From Bacteroidales bacterium (GTDB lineage: Bacteria; Bacteroidota; Bacteroidia; Bacteroidales; UBA932): a stretch of DNA of 39,181 nt. The DNA lies in NCBI GenBank assembly GCA_012728975.1, contig JAAYDZ010000068.1:1-39181 (forward strand), read 5' to 3'. Below are positions 6,055 through 14,077 of this stretch, piece by piece. Position 1 is the first letter of the stretch. Every line of letters begins with the position of its first letter. The translations under genes and the position numbers were made by a program. The notes beneath the pieces are model-generated. The model saw nothing but the letters and a program-made list of their open reading frames with translations, was not told the DNA's origin and made no database searches.

Positions 6055-7880
6055 AGCTTGAGCTTCTCGCTCCGGCGCGTAATAAAAGCATCGGCATTGC
6101 AGCGATAAACTGTGGTGCCGATGCTGTATATATAGCAGGCCCCTCTTTCGGGGCAAGAGAGGCAGCAGGCAACCCCATTTCGGATATACGAGAACTTGCG
6201 GAATATGCACATAAGTACTCCGCAAAGGTCTATGCAGTAGTCAACACTATTATCTATGACGATGAACTTAAAGCTGCCCAAAAACTCCTTTGGGAGCTTT
6301 ACAATGCCGGTGTAGATGCCTTCATTGTGCAGGACCTGGGCATTTTCCGAATGGAGAGACCTCCCCTACCTCTTTTTGCCTCCACCCAAACAAACATTAG
6401 AACCCCGCAACAAGCTAAATTCCTCTCTTCTCTCGGTTTTAAAAGGCTGATTCTGGAACGCCAGCTCTCACTTGCACAAATTAAGGAAATAAGACGTAGC
6501 ACAAATTGCGACCTTGAATTCTTTATCCATGGAGCAATCTGTGTTTCTTACAGTGGACAGTGCTATCTTAGTCAACGCCTTGCCAGCCGCAGCGCCAACC
6601 GCGGAGCCTGTATCCAGGCATGTAGGTCAGACTACGATTTGGTGGACAGCAAGGGCAAGGTACTTGTCAGAAACAGACCGTTTCTCTCACTGAAAGATTT
6701 GAATCTAAGTGCGCACATCCCTGCACTGATTGAGGCCGGCATCACCTCCTTCAAAATTGAGGGAAGGCTCAAAAACACATCTTACGTGAAGAATGTGGTG
6801 AAGGAGTATCGTCTTATTATCGATGAATATATCAGCAGCAATCCTCACTACTGCAAAGCTTCTGCTGGCGATATTATTGGGGGATTTGTCCCGGATATGG
6901 AGGCCACTTTCAATCGTGGCTACACTTCCTGTTTCATTGATGGGAAAAGGGATCTATGGGCTTCTTCTGACGGAGCTAAGTCTATGGGAGAGTACCTGGG
7001 AGAGATTGAATCCGTCAGAGGCAATTGGATTACCATCTCCACCTATAAAGAGCTCAAGAATGGTGACGGGTTAGCGGTTGTTTCCCCTCCGGGAGAAATC
7101 ACCGGATTTCGGGCGGATGTGTGCGAAGGTAACCGTGTGCGCATCAAAGAGGCCTCAGTATTGAGCAAAGGTATGAAGGTCTACCGCAATCTCAACACTG
7201 CTTTCGAAAAAGAGTTGGAGAATAATATGCCTAAACGATTGATTGAGGCTACCATCAACTGCAGTTCTAAAGCCGGAGTGACCACCTTCGAAGCTGTCAG
7301 CTGCCGAGACAAGGCAACTTTCACTTTTGAGGACCACAATCCTCCGGCTGAAAGGCCTGAAAAAGCTATGGAGACTCTTTCAAGGCAGTTAAGCAAAAGT
7401 TCCGGACAATATATTTTTACGCTCGGAAATGTAGATTTTGACATCATACGATTTTATCCAACCTCTGTGCTCAACGGCGTAAGACGCCACCTTGCAGAGA
7501 CACTTGAAGAGGCAGTTTTACGTAGAATGGAAGGGAGCAGAAGGATGCCAACTGATAATATGGTTACTCGGGCTGCAGCCAAATCTCCCGAAGAACATCT
7601 GAGCTATCTGGCCAATTGTTCCAACCACCTTAGCAAAGAGCTCTATTTAAAGTGTGGAGTAAAATCGGTGGATCCGGCTTACGAAATTGAAGCTCCTGAA
7701 GGGGTGCAAGTGATGCGAACAAAGTATTGTATCAAATATGAACTAGGGCTATGCCATAAACATCCGGATGGCAGAAAAAATGCTGCTACTTTCAGGGAAC
7801 CGCTCTATCTGGCTAACAGAAATTACAAATTGAGATTAGAATTTGATTGCAAAAGTTGCGAAATGATTGTAAATTTGTAG
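6045..7880 (+). CDS. U32 family protein, large RlhA-like type (probable Fe-S RNA hydroxylase)
   Basis: The 611-residue protein is annotated by family as peptidase U32. The N-terminal TIM-barrel-like half starts ELLAPARN and contains GADAVYIAG. The four U32 cysteines are visible around residues 166-200 (FIHGAICVSYSGQC, then GACIQACR), the pattern that holds a 4Fe-4S cluster in UbiU, TrhP and RlhA. Length and the extra C-terminal region (with four further cysteines, YCIKYELGLC and DCKSCEM) fit the long RlhA/YdcP group, which hydroxylates a 23S rRNA cytidine; protease activity is doubtful. The start ATG at 6045 overlaps the TPR stop by ten bases. Function in this organism is inferred from family only. 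Confidence 0.85.
   Translation: MQIELELLAPARNKSIGIAAINCGADAVYIAGPSFGAREAAGNPISDIRELAEYAHKYSAKVYAVVNTIIYDDELKAAQKLLWELYNAGVDAFIVQDLGIFRMERPPLPLFASTQTNIRTPQQAKFLSSLGFKRLILERQLSLAQIKEIRRSTNCDLEFFIHGAICVSYSGQCYLSQRLASRSANRGACIQACRSDYDLVDSKGKVLVRNRPFLSLKDLNLSAHIPALIEAGITSFKIEGRLKNTSYVKNVVKEYRLIIDEYISSNPHYCKASAGDIIGGFVPDMEATFNRGYTSCFIDGKRDLWASSDGAKSMGEYLGEIESVRGNWITISTYKELKNGDGLAVVSPPGEITGFRADVCEGNRVRIKEASVLSKGMKVYRNLNTAFEKELENNMPKRLIEATINCSSKAGVTTFEAVSCRDKATFTFEDHNPPAERPEKAMETLSRQLSKSSGQYIFTLGNVDFDIIRFYPTSVLNGVRRHLAETLEEAVLRRMEGSRRMPTDNMVTRAAAKSPEEHLSYLANCSNHLSKELYLKCGVKSVDPAYEIEAPEGVQVMRTKYCIKYELGLCHKHPDGRKNAATFREPLYLANRNYKLRLEFDCKSCEMIVNL
7846..7877 (+). promoter_or_regulatory. Candidate promoter for the holB-ricT-gldH-trmB run
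   Basis: TAAATTTG at 7870-7877 is an exact TAnnTTTG -7 element inside the last codons of the U32 gene. ATTG at 7846-7849 is 20 bases upstream, one base from TTTG. Transcription would start about 20 bases before the holB ATG at 7905. Confidence 0.5.
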
Positions 7881-7904
7881 TTTAGACCAACAAAGGGACG
7901 TAGG

Positions 7905-8954
7905 ATGAAATTTGGAGATGTTATAGGAGATAAGGCACTCAAGGAGAACCTTATAAGGATGGTTGAGCAGAAACGGCTCTCTCATGCCATTCTTTTTAGA
8001 GAGGAACCTTGTGGTGGAGGTCTCGCTTTCGCTCTGGCGCTTGGTCAGTATGTAAACTGTCGGCACCGAAGCAACGTGGATTCCTGTGGTACCTGCCCCA
8101 CTTGCAATCAATTTCAGAAGCTTATCCACCCCGACCTGCATTTCGCATTTCCTGTCAATAGTTCCAAAGATGTAGCGGAAAGCCAAAAAGGACGACCGAT
8201 TTCCGACTTTTTTCTAGAAAACTGGAGGGAACTTGTGCTGAATGATCCTTATTTTACAGAGCAAGACCTGTATGAAGCTATCGGTATCGACAACAAGAGC
8301 GGCAACATCAGTGTTCATGAGGCCAGACGAATCATTGAACGGCTACTGTTACGTTCTTTTGAAGCAGATTACAAGGTAATGGTGATATGGCTTCCCGAAA
8401 AAATGAACCAGGAGTGTTCTAATAAGCTCCTAAAACTTCTCGAAGAGCCCCCTGCAGGCACGCTTTTCCTGTTGGTATCACAAGCCCCCGAAAAGCTTCT
8501 CACCACCATCCGTTCAAGATGCCAGCTAATAGAGATACCTCCATTGACCAATGAGCAGCGTCAAAGCCATCCTCAGCTCACGTCACAGGATCCGGATGAA
8601 TATCGTGACCTTCTGACCGGACTTATTGAGGCCGGTATCTCCAAAAAATTGAGTGATACCTTTGCCATCTGGGAAACACTATCAGATATGGGTAGGGAGA
8701 AGCAGAAGGAATTTTGCCTCTACAGCGAAAGATTTATCAGAAAACTATATATGACCTCGCAGGGTCTGGAACAAATTGCGGAAACGCTTCCTCAAGAGGA
8801 GGCACAAATCCGCGGCCTGGCATCCCGTATCAAACCCGGGTTTTACGAAAAAGCCCTTTCAGCTTTTGACCGCACGATATCAGCTATCGAAAGCAACACC
8901 AATTCAAAACTGACATTCTGCGATTTGTCAAACCGTTTGTTACTATACCTGTAA
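7905..8954 (+). CDS. holB: DNA polymerase III delta-prime-type clamp-loader subunit
   Basis: The 349-residue AAA+ fold protein belongs to the replicative clamp loader. It starts MKFGDVIGDKALKENL, like other HolB/DnaX proteins. The Walker A position (residues 31-39, REEPCGGGL) lacks the GKT signature, as expected for the non-hydrolysing delta-prime subunit. Zinc-binding cysteines are C52, C61, C64 and C67 (CGTCPTC). LLKLLEEPP and the IRSRCQ (SRC) sensor motif are intact around 168-205. An ATG at 7905 follows a candidate promoter. ricT begins 2 bases after its stop; holB-ricT order is also found in Bacillus. Confidence 0.9.
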   Translation: MKFGDVIGDKALKENLIRMVEQKRLSHAILFREEPCGGGLAFALALGQYVNCRHRSNVDSCGTCPTCNQFQKLIHPDLHFAFPVNSSKDVAESQKGRPISDFFLENWRELVLNDPYFTEQDLYEAIGIDNKSGNISVHEARRIIERLLLRSFEADYKVMVIWLPEKMNQECSNKLLKLLEEPPAGTLFLLVSQAPEKLLTTIRSRCQLIEIPPLTNEQRQSHPQLTSQDPDEYRDLLTGLIEAGISKKLSDTFAIWETLSDMGREKQKEFCLYSERFIRKLYMTSQGLEQIAETLPQEEAQIRGLASRIKPGFYEKALSAFDRTISAIESNTNSKLTFCDLSNRLLLYL

Positions 8955-8956
8955 TT

Positions 8957-10285
8957 ATGGAAGAAAAAGACTTAAACAAAATATATGATTGTGCAAGGGG
9001 ATGTGAAGTAGAAAGAACTGCACATGGCGCCTTACGCACCTCCTACAACCCGAGTTGCTGCAAACTTTCTGATTTTGACTGGATGCAGGGCATCTCTCAG
9101 GAACGCTATAAAGACCTATTTGAGGTGAGATTTAAAAACACCCGTAAAATCATCTTCAAAAACACTTCCGGACAACTTATCAAGACAGGTGACCTGGTGG
9201 TGGTGGAGGCTCCTTCAGGCCACGACGTAGGAATTGTCACTCTCGAAGGCCCCGTGGTTGGACGCCAGTTGGTGCGTCATAATATCGATCCCTCTACATA
9301 CGAATTCAGACGTATCTATCGTAAAGCAAAAATTCTTGATATTGAAAGATGGCAAGAGGCGATTGCACGCGAACACAAGACGATGATCCGTGCACGTCAG
9401 ATTGCTGAAGGTTTAAGACTTGATATGAAAATAGGTGATGTGGAATTTCAGGGAGACGGTACAAAGGCCATATTTTACTATATCGCTGATGAAAGAGTGG
9501 ATTTCAGACAGTTGATCAAGGATTTTGCAGAAGAATTTCACATCAGAATTGAGATGAAACAGATCGGTGCTCGTCAGGAAGCGGGACTCATTGGAGGCAT
9601 AGGCGTGTGTGGCAGAGCTCTCTGCTGCTCCGCATACATGTCCGACTTTAAGTCAATTACAACACAGGCAGCACGCTGCCAGGACCTCTCTCTCAATCCA
9701 CAGAAACTTGCCGGGCAATGCAGTAAACTCAAATGCTGTATCAACTATGAAGCTTCGCTTTATGTTGACGCCCAAAAGCAGTTCCCGGATGTTCGAGGAC
9801 CACTGGAGTTTAAGGATGGGAATGCATATCTTCAGAAGTATGATATCCTCAAGGGACTAATGTACTTTTCCTACGAGCCGCACAGCATGATTAATCTATT
9901 TCCTCTTAGCGGCCAACGCGTGCGTGATATAATAGCGATGAACCGCAAGGGCATCAAACCTGATTCCTTAAAGGGTAAAGAACCGGACAGTCGCGAAACA
10001 GACTTTGTAAGTGCGGTGGGCGATGATAGCATTTCCCGTTTTGATGAGAAACGCCGTTCCAAACGAAAAAAACAACAAAAACGCACAGATAGGAGCAGAC
10101 AACTGCGCCCAGAAGAGGAAAAAAAACGTCAGGAAAGCGACAACAAACAGCGTGAGGGTAAAGCTCAGAGCGGGCAGAGCAAGAACTACCGCCGCCAGGG
10201 ACAACGTAGTGGAGGCAGAAGAAGAGATCAAGGTAAACCTATAGATAAAAGTGGAGAAGAGAGAGAGTCATTCGAGAATCAGTAG
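8957..10285 (+). CDS. ricT: PSP1-domain protein, RicT/YaaT family, with charged C-terminal tail
   Basis: The 442-residue cytosolic protein has the PSP1 core (about residues 45-320). Conserved cysteines include C218, C223, C224 (VCGRALCCSAYMSDF) and C255, C260, C261 (CSKLKCCINYE), which in Bacillus RicT contribute to Fe-S binding in the RicA-RicF-RicT complex that influences RNA maturation. Bacillus RicT is about 275 residues; here roughly 100 extra residues (340-442) form a low-complexity tail rich in K, R, Q, E and D, probably disordered. It follows holB by 2 bases, and its last 35 bases contain the start of the GldH-like gene. RicA and RicF are not in the window; the cellular role here is inferred. 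Confidence 0.88.
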   Translation: MEEKDLNKIYDCARGCEVERTAHGALRTSYNPSCCKLSDFDWMQGISQERYKDLFEVRFKNTRKIIFKNTSGQLIKTGDLVVVEAPSGHDVGIVTLEGPVVGRQLVRHNIDPSTYEFRRIYRKAKILDIERWQEAIAREHKTMIRARQIAEGLRLDMKIGDVEFQGDGTKAIFYYIADERVDFRQLIKDFAEEFHIRIEMKQIGARQEAGLIGGIGVCGRALCCSAYMSDFKSITTQAARCQDLSLNPQKLAGQCSKLKCCINYEASLYVDAQKQFPDVRGPLEFKDGNAYLQKYDILKGLMYFSYEPHSMINLFPLSGQRVRDIIAMNRKGIKPDSLKGKEPDSRETDFVSAVGDDSISRFDEKRRSKRKKQQKRTDRSRQLRPEEEKKRQESDNKQREGKAQSGQSKNYRRQGQRSGGRRRDQGKPIDKSGEERESFENQ

Positions 10286-10745
10286 GGCATTCGGAACTAT
10301 ACTGACTCTTCTGGCTGCTTGCACGATCCTTTTCGGCTCCTGCTCAAGGCCGGAAGATGGCTATGGATATATCTATTTGAATCCCGACTGCGATTCTTTA
10401 CCGGTTTTCAGGTTCTCACTGCTGGTGAACGATAGCACAGCCCTATGTTCCACCTTTATTGCTGTGAGATATGATTGCCGAATCCACAGTAATTTTGTTT
10501 TTTTTGCAGTGGAGGTCATTTCACCTCAAGGTGAAATTTTTACTGAAAAAATAACTCTGCCTCTCAGTGAACACTCTCAAGTGGAAATCAAGAGAAACAG
10601 ATTTGGTATTGTGGATATCAGGTGGCCATACAGAGATAATATAAGGGCCTCCGAAGGAGAATGGATGATCGCTCTGACTCCTCTTCACTCAGATGCAACG
10701 CAATGGCTCCAGGGAGTCGGTTTTTCATACCATTTCAACAAGTGA
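10251..10745 (+). CDS. GldH-like lipoprotein
   Basis: The 164-residue product has a lipoprotein signal ending ILFGSC (Cys about residue 31), followed by a beta-rich domain of about 130 residues. The length, the WPYRDNI...EGEWMIALTPL segment, the closing GVGFSYHF, and the position between the PSP1 gene and trmB suggest the GldH lipoprotein family, known for gliding motility but widespread in non-gliding Bacteroidales. The similarity I can see is weak, so the name is provisional. The only reasonable start after the in-frame stop at 10242 is the GTG at 10251, which places 35 bases of the gene inside ricT. Translational coupling is likely. Confidence 0.6.
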   Translation: MEKRESHSRISRAFGTILTLLAACTILFGSCSRPEDGYGYIYLNPDCDSLPVFRFSLLVNDSTALCSTFIAVRYDCRIHSNFVFFAVEVISPQGEIFTEKITLPLSEHSQVEIKRNRFGIVDIRWPYRDNIRASEGEWMIALTPLHSDATQWLQGVGFSYHFNK

Positions 10746-10758
10746 ATCTAGAGACAAC

Positions 10759-11508
10759 ATGAGCAAAAAAAACAAATTGCTTAAATTCAAGGAAAATGAA
10801 ACTTTCAAATGCCTTATCCAGCCCTGTACGGAAGAGGTGCTCAGATGTGACCATCCGCTGAAAGGAAATTGGCATCGGGAGGTTTTCGGCAATGACAGTC
10901 CTATAGTACTGGAACTAGGTTGCGGCAAAGGTGAATATACCATAGCACTGGCTGAAAAGTATCCCGACCGCAATTTCATAGGTATGGACATCAAGGGAGC
11001 ACGTCTGTGGAAAGGAGCAAAATATGCCAATGAGAACCAACTTCCCAATGTAGCATTTCTTCGCACGAGAATAGAATTTATAGAGTCTCTTTTCGCCACC
11101 GGTGAAGTGGCGGAAATTTGGATTACATTTGCAGATCCTCAGGAAGGTAAACCAAAAAAACGGCTGACCCATCCATTATTTCTTACCAGATACCGCAATA
11201 TTCTCAAGGAGAGCGGAATTATCCATCTCAAGACCGACAGCAGGTTGCTCTATTTCTATACTATGGAAGTAGCGGCAACCAATTCTCTTGAAGTAATCAC
11301 TCATTGTGAAGATATTTACGGCTCGCCTGGCTCCGTTCCCGAAGAGATTACGACTATCCGGACCTTCTATGAGTCACATTTTTTGATGCGGGGTATACCA
11401 ATCACATATATGGCATTCAAAATTGACCATCAGGAAGAGCTTATCTCACCTGAATGGGACCAAAGCCCCTTCATACAATCCTACAAGACAATTACTATAA
11501 TGAAGTAG
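10759..11508 (+). CDS. trmB: tRNA (guanine-46-N7)-methyltransferase
   Basis: The ATG at 10759 gives 249 residues starting MSKKNKLLKF. It is a class I SAM-dependent methyltransferase: VLELGCGKGEYTIALA around residues 50-65 (SAM binding), FIGMDIKGARLW, then ITFADPQEGKPKKRL (family motif with the catalytic-region Asp), and IHLKTDSRLLY. The typical C-terminal ETxxRTFYE(S)HFL...G pattern is present as EITTIRTFYESHFLMRG. A longer frame back to 10693 lies inside the GldH-like gene and is not favoured. Its last 14 bases overlap the convergent Rid-family gene. Confidence 0.93.
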   Translation: MSKKNKLLKFKENETFKCLIQPCTEEVLRCDHPLKGNWHREVFGNDSPIVLELGCGKGEYTIALAEKYPDRNFIGMDIKGARLWKGAKYANENQLPNVAFLRTRIEFIESLFATGEVAEIWITFADPQEGKPKKRLTHPLFLTRYRNILKESGIIHLKTDSRLLYFYTMEVAATNSLEVITHCEDIYGSPGSVPEEITTIRTFYESHFLMRGIPITYMAFKIDHQEELISPEWDQSPFIQSYKTITIMK

Positions 11509-12511
11509 TGGCCATGCACTCTATCTCCACAAGCCATTCAGGACGACAGACGGGAGCGAGCAGGTAGGTGTGGGGTATATTGCGAAGAATATACGAGAGA
11601 CGCTGTTGGACGATATCCAAATCCTCACTATTTCTGAGATACACTATTGCCATCTGTACATCTTTCATAGTGGCATCAGCCTCCGAAAGCAGAACTGAGA
11701 CATTTTCCATCATCCTGTCACATTGTTTTCCCACATTGCCTACATGGACTACCTTGCCGTGGGAATCTATGCTTGCCGTACCTGAGATGAAAATATGATT
11801 GCGGTCATCATAATCTACGACCGTACCTCTCTCAAAAGTAACCCCGTACAATGAGGTGGGAGAAAGATGTGAATAAGCGTTTAGATATCGTATTACGCAC
11901 TGTTTGGGATCTTTGAGTGCCAAAGCGTCCAGCATGACGTCGCCTCCCGTGGCTGGTCTGTTGCCCGGAACTCCAAAAATTCCGGTGCTTGCTATATAAT
12001 GAGTGTCACTGCGAAGACCGACAGTGTCAAAAAATTCCCTTCTGGCTCTTACAAAGTCAGCATATTTGTAGTCGATATCATCCACAAAAAACCATGTTCG
12101 TATACAGTTGTCGCTTATATTCAACCCTTGTGAGGTAAGAAACTTCTGATAGTTGCGCAAAATCTCATAAGTCTGATCGTACACATCCTCTTTGTCTGAA
12201 ACCAGATTAGCGCTCCATACATGCAAACCTGAAGTGATAGAGGGTGCAGAAGTCCATATCCAAAGAGAAACAGGATGATCCCCGAGGGGCCTCTCTCTTA
12301 CGACTGATATAGTATCAAACGGTGCCTTCAGAGGAGGAACAGCAGTCACTTCATCCAAAAACAAGCGACCTGCAATCACATTAAAACCCTGCGGAATAGA
12401 GTCAAAAGCGACTTTAAATGCACTTTCCACAGATGGAGCACAAATCATTAGCTGGAGCTCAGCTCCACCACCCTTAGGGACGAAAACTTTTCTACTACAC
12501 TGCACTTTCAT
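11495..12511 (-). CDS. Rid-family protein resembling FkbO/Hyg5-type chorismatases
   Basis: The 338-residue protein appears to have two Rid/YjgF-like halves. The first carries NCIRTWFFVDDIDYKYADFVRARREFF (residues about 140-165). The second carries FISGTASIDSHGKVVHVGNVGKQ, then ENVSVLLSEADATMKDVQMAIVYLR and the closing PEWLVEIECMA. This order matches the FkbO/Hyg5 chorismatase group more than single-domain RidA. Whether it acts on chorismate or as an imine deaminase cannot be told here. The ATG at 12511 overlaps the mntP TGA as ATGA, which decides the start over a TTG at 12517. It is the last gene of a run trxA, beta-barrel, prenyl synthase, mntP. Confidence 0.75.
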   Translation of the reverse strand: MKVQCSRKVFVPKGGGAELQLMICAPSVESAFKVAFDSIPQGFNVIAGRLFLDEVTAVPPLKAPFDTISVVRERPLGDHPVSLWIWTSAPSITSGLHVWSANLVSDKEDVYDQTYEILRNYQKFLTSQGLNISDNCIRTWFFVDDIDYKYADFVRARREFFDTVGLRSDTHYIASTGIFGVPGNRPATGGDVMLDALALKDPKQCVIRYLNAYSHLSPTSLYGVTFERGTVVDYDDRNHIFISGTASIDSHGKVVHVGNVGKQCDRMMENVSVLLSEADATMKDVQMAIVYLRNSEDLDIVQQRLSYILRNIPHTYLLAPVCRPEWLVEIECMATTSL

Positions 12512-13065
12512 ACCCAAATATGTTCAACAAGAATTTTTATACCCATAAGGAGCAAGATAAGACCACCGAGAAACTCTGCGGGAGATTTGAAGCGGCACCC
12601 GAAAATATTGCCCACCCGGATACCGATAGCGGAGAATATTGCAGTTGTGACGGCAATAAGCAGCGCTGCCATCCAAATATTTTCCTTAATAAATGAAAAG
12701 GAAATTCCTACCGCAAGAGCATCGATACTTGTAGCCACCGCCATCATCAGCATAGTCTTGAACGAGAAATCAGGACTGACATTCTTCTCTTTCTTGGAAA
12801 AAGCCTCCCTCATCATATTTATTCCAATCAACCCTAACAGAACGAAAGCAATCCAGTGATCCACGTGCTCCACAAGTGAAGCGAAACTAACTCCCAGAAA
12901 AAAGCCGATAATGGGCATCAACCCCTGGAACCCGCCAAACCAGAGGGAGACACTCAACACATTACGCGGGCGAAGGCGCTCTACGGAGAGTCCTTTAGCC
13001 ACGGAGACGGCAAAGGCATCCATTGAAAGACCAACTGCAATTATAAAAAGCTCTAAAAAAGTCAT
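12508..13065 (-). CDS. mntP: Manganese efflux pump MntP family
   Basis: The 185-residue, six-helix inner membrane protein starts MTFLELFIIAVGLSMDAFAVS. It has the two repeat motifs of the family, MDAFAVSVAKG near residue 16 and SIDALAVGISF near 107, each with the membrane aspartate thought to bind Mn2+. A 25-residue N-terminal extension is possible in frame back to 13140 but overlaps the prenyl synthase gene and is hydrophilic; the ATG at 13065 gives the usual length. It lies 10 bases after the prenyl synthase gene and overlaps the next gene by four bases (ATGA). No Mn riboswitch is visible because there is no leader. Confidence 0.92.
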   Translation of the reverse strand: MTFLELFIIAVGLSMDAFAVSVAKGLSVERLRPRNVLSVSLWFGGFQGLMPIIGFFLGVSFASLVEHVDHWIAFVLLGLIGINMMREAFSKKEKNVSPDFSFKTMLMMAVATSIDALAVGISFSFIKENIWMAALLIAVTTAIFSAIGIRVGNIFGCRFKSPAEFLGGLILLLMGIKILVEHIWV

Positions 13066-13075
13066 AAATCGAGTA

Positions 13076-14068
13076 TCAGTGCTCCCTGACTGACATATAT
13101 CGTGCAAATGCAACCAGATATTCTCTGGCTGGTGAGTCATCCAGAATTGAAAGTGAAGTCACCGCTTTGTCTATTTCCTGCTCAAGGCGGTCATAGGCAT
13201 AATCCAAACCTTTATACTGCTTCACGAGCGCAATTGCCTCACGTGAAAAAGCCTGCTTTTCCTCCTCACCGGAATTTGCTTCGAGAAACCTTAGTCGTTC
13301 CACAAACTCTGAAGAAATCTCGTGAGGCGCATTGTGCAGGAAACCGAAAAAGGGAAGGGTAAACTTCTTCTCGAGGATATCTACTCCTACCGGTTTGCCA
13401 ATATTAAGACGTGGAGAGTAATCGAAGATATCATCCATCATCTGAAATGCCATTCCGAGATGGAAAGAATAAGACTCAATGGCTTTCATCTGCGCTGCTG
13501 ATGCATCGGCAGAATAGGCCGTACTCATCATCGAAGCTCTAAATAGAGATGCTGTCTTACAGAATATGATGGTATTGTAATCCTCCTCAGTAGTATCGAG
13601 CGAGCTTGCCTTCTCCAGCTGGAGCATCTCCCCCTCCGATAAATCGGCAAGGCAGCTGGAATAATAGCTGATCACCTGGTTATCACACTTCATAAGTATG
13701 AGATCTATACCCCTGGAGAGCCAAAAATCCCCAACAAGCACGGAAGCTGTAGGAGAATAGAGTGACATTATCGTTGCAACCCCACGCCTTGTGGGAGAAT
13801 CGTCCGCGACATCATCATGAAGCAGAGTGGCTGAATGCAAAAGCTCCGCTGCTACTGCACAACGGAGCACTTTTTCATTACAAACACCGGATATAGCTCT
13901 TCCGATAAGTAAAGCAAGAAGGGGTCTGAGTTGTTTGCCCGGATGCTCAAACATATAGGTATTAATCTGATTCAAGAGGAGCATCTCCGAATGGAGGCTC
14001 TCCCTGAACAGTTCCTGGAAAGCGATCCAGTCGCTTCCCAGATACTCTTTCACCTCCTGATACAGCAC
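13076..14068 (-). CDS. Long-chain polyprenyl diphosphate synthase (IspB/IspA family)
   Basis: Trans-prenyltransferase that extends an allylic diphosphate with isopentenyl diphosphate, most likely making the side chain of menaquinone. The 330-residue protein contains GKQLRPL (residues 44-50), the first Asp-rich motif DDVAD (85-89, within LLHDDVADDSPTRRG), and the second DDIFD (212-216). The length and motif context fit octaprenyl/solanesyl-type synthases rather than farnesyl synthases; exact chain length cannot be read. The apparent start is a GTG at 14068, 9 bases after the beta-barrel gene stop, and 10 bases separate its stop from mntP. Confidence 0.9.
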   Translation of the reverse strand: MLYQEVKEYLGSDWIAFQELFRESLHSEMLLLNQINTYMFEHPGKQLRPLLALLIGRAISGVCNEKVLRCAVAAELLHSATLLHDDVADDSPTRRGVATIMSLYSPTASVLVGDFWLSRGIDLILMKCDNQVISYYSSCLADLSEGEMLQLEKASSLDTTEEDYNTIIFCKTASLFRASMMSTAYSADASAAQMKAIESYSFHLGMAFQMMDDIFDYSPRLNIGKPVGVDILEKKFTLPFFGFLHNAPHEISSEFVERLRFLEANSGEEEKQAFSREAIALVKQYKGLDYAYDRLEQEIDKAVTSLSILDDSPAREYLVAFARYMSVREH

Positions 14069-14077
14069 TATTATGGT

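Noticed and set aside
13066-13140. 25-residue N-terminal extension of MntP
   Set aside because: It is hydrophilic, overlaps the prenyl synthase gene and exceeds the usual MntP length; the ATG at 13065 opens the first helix.
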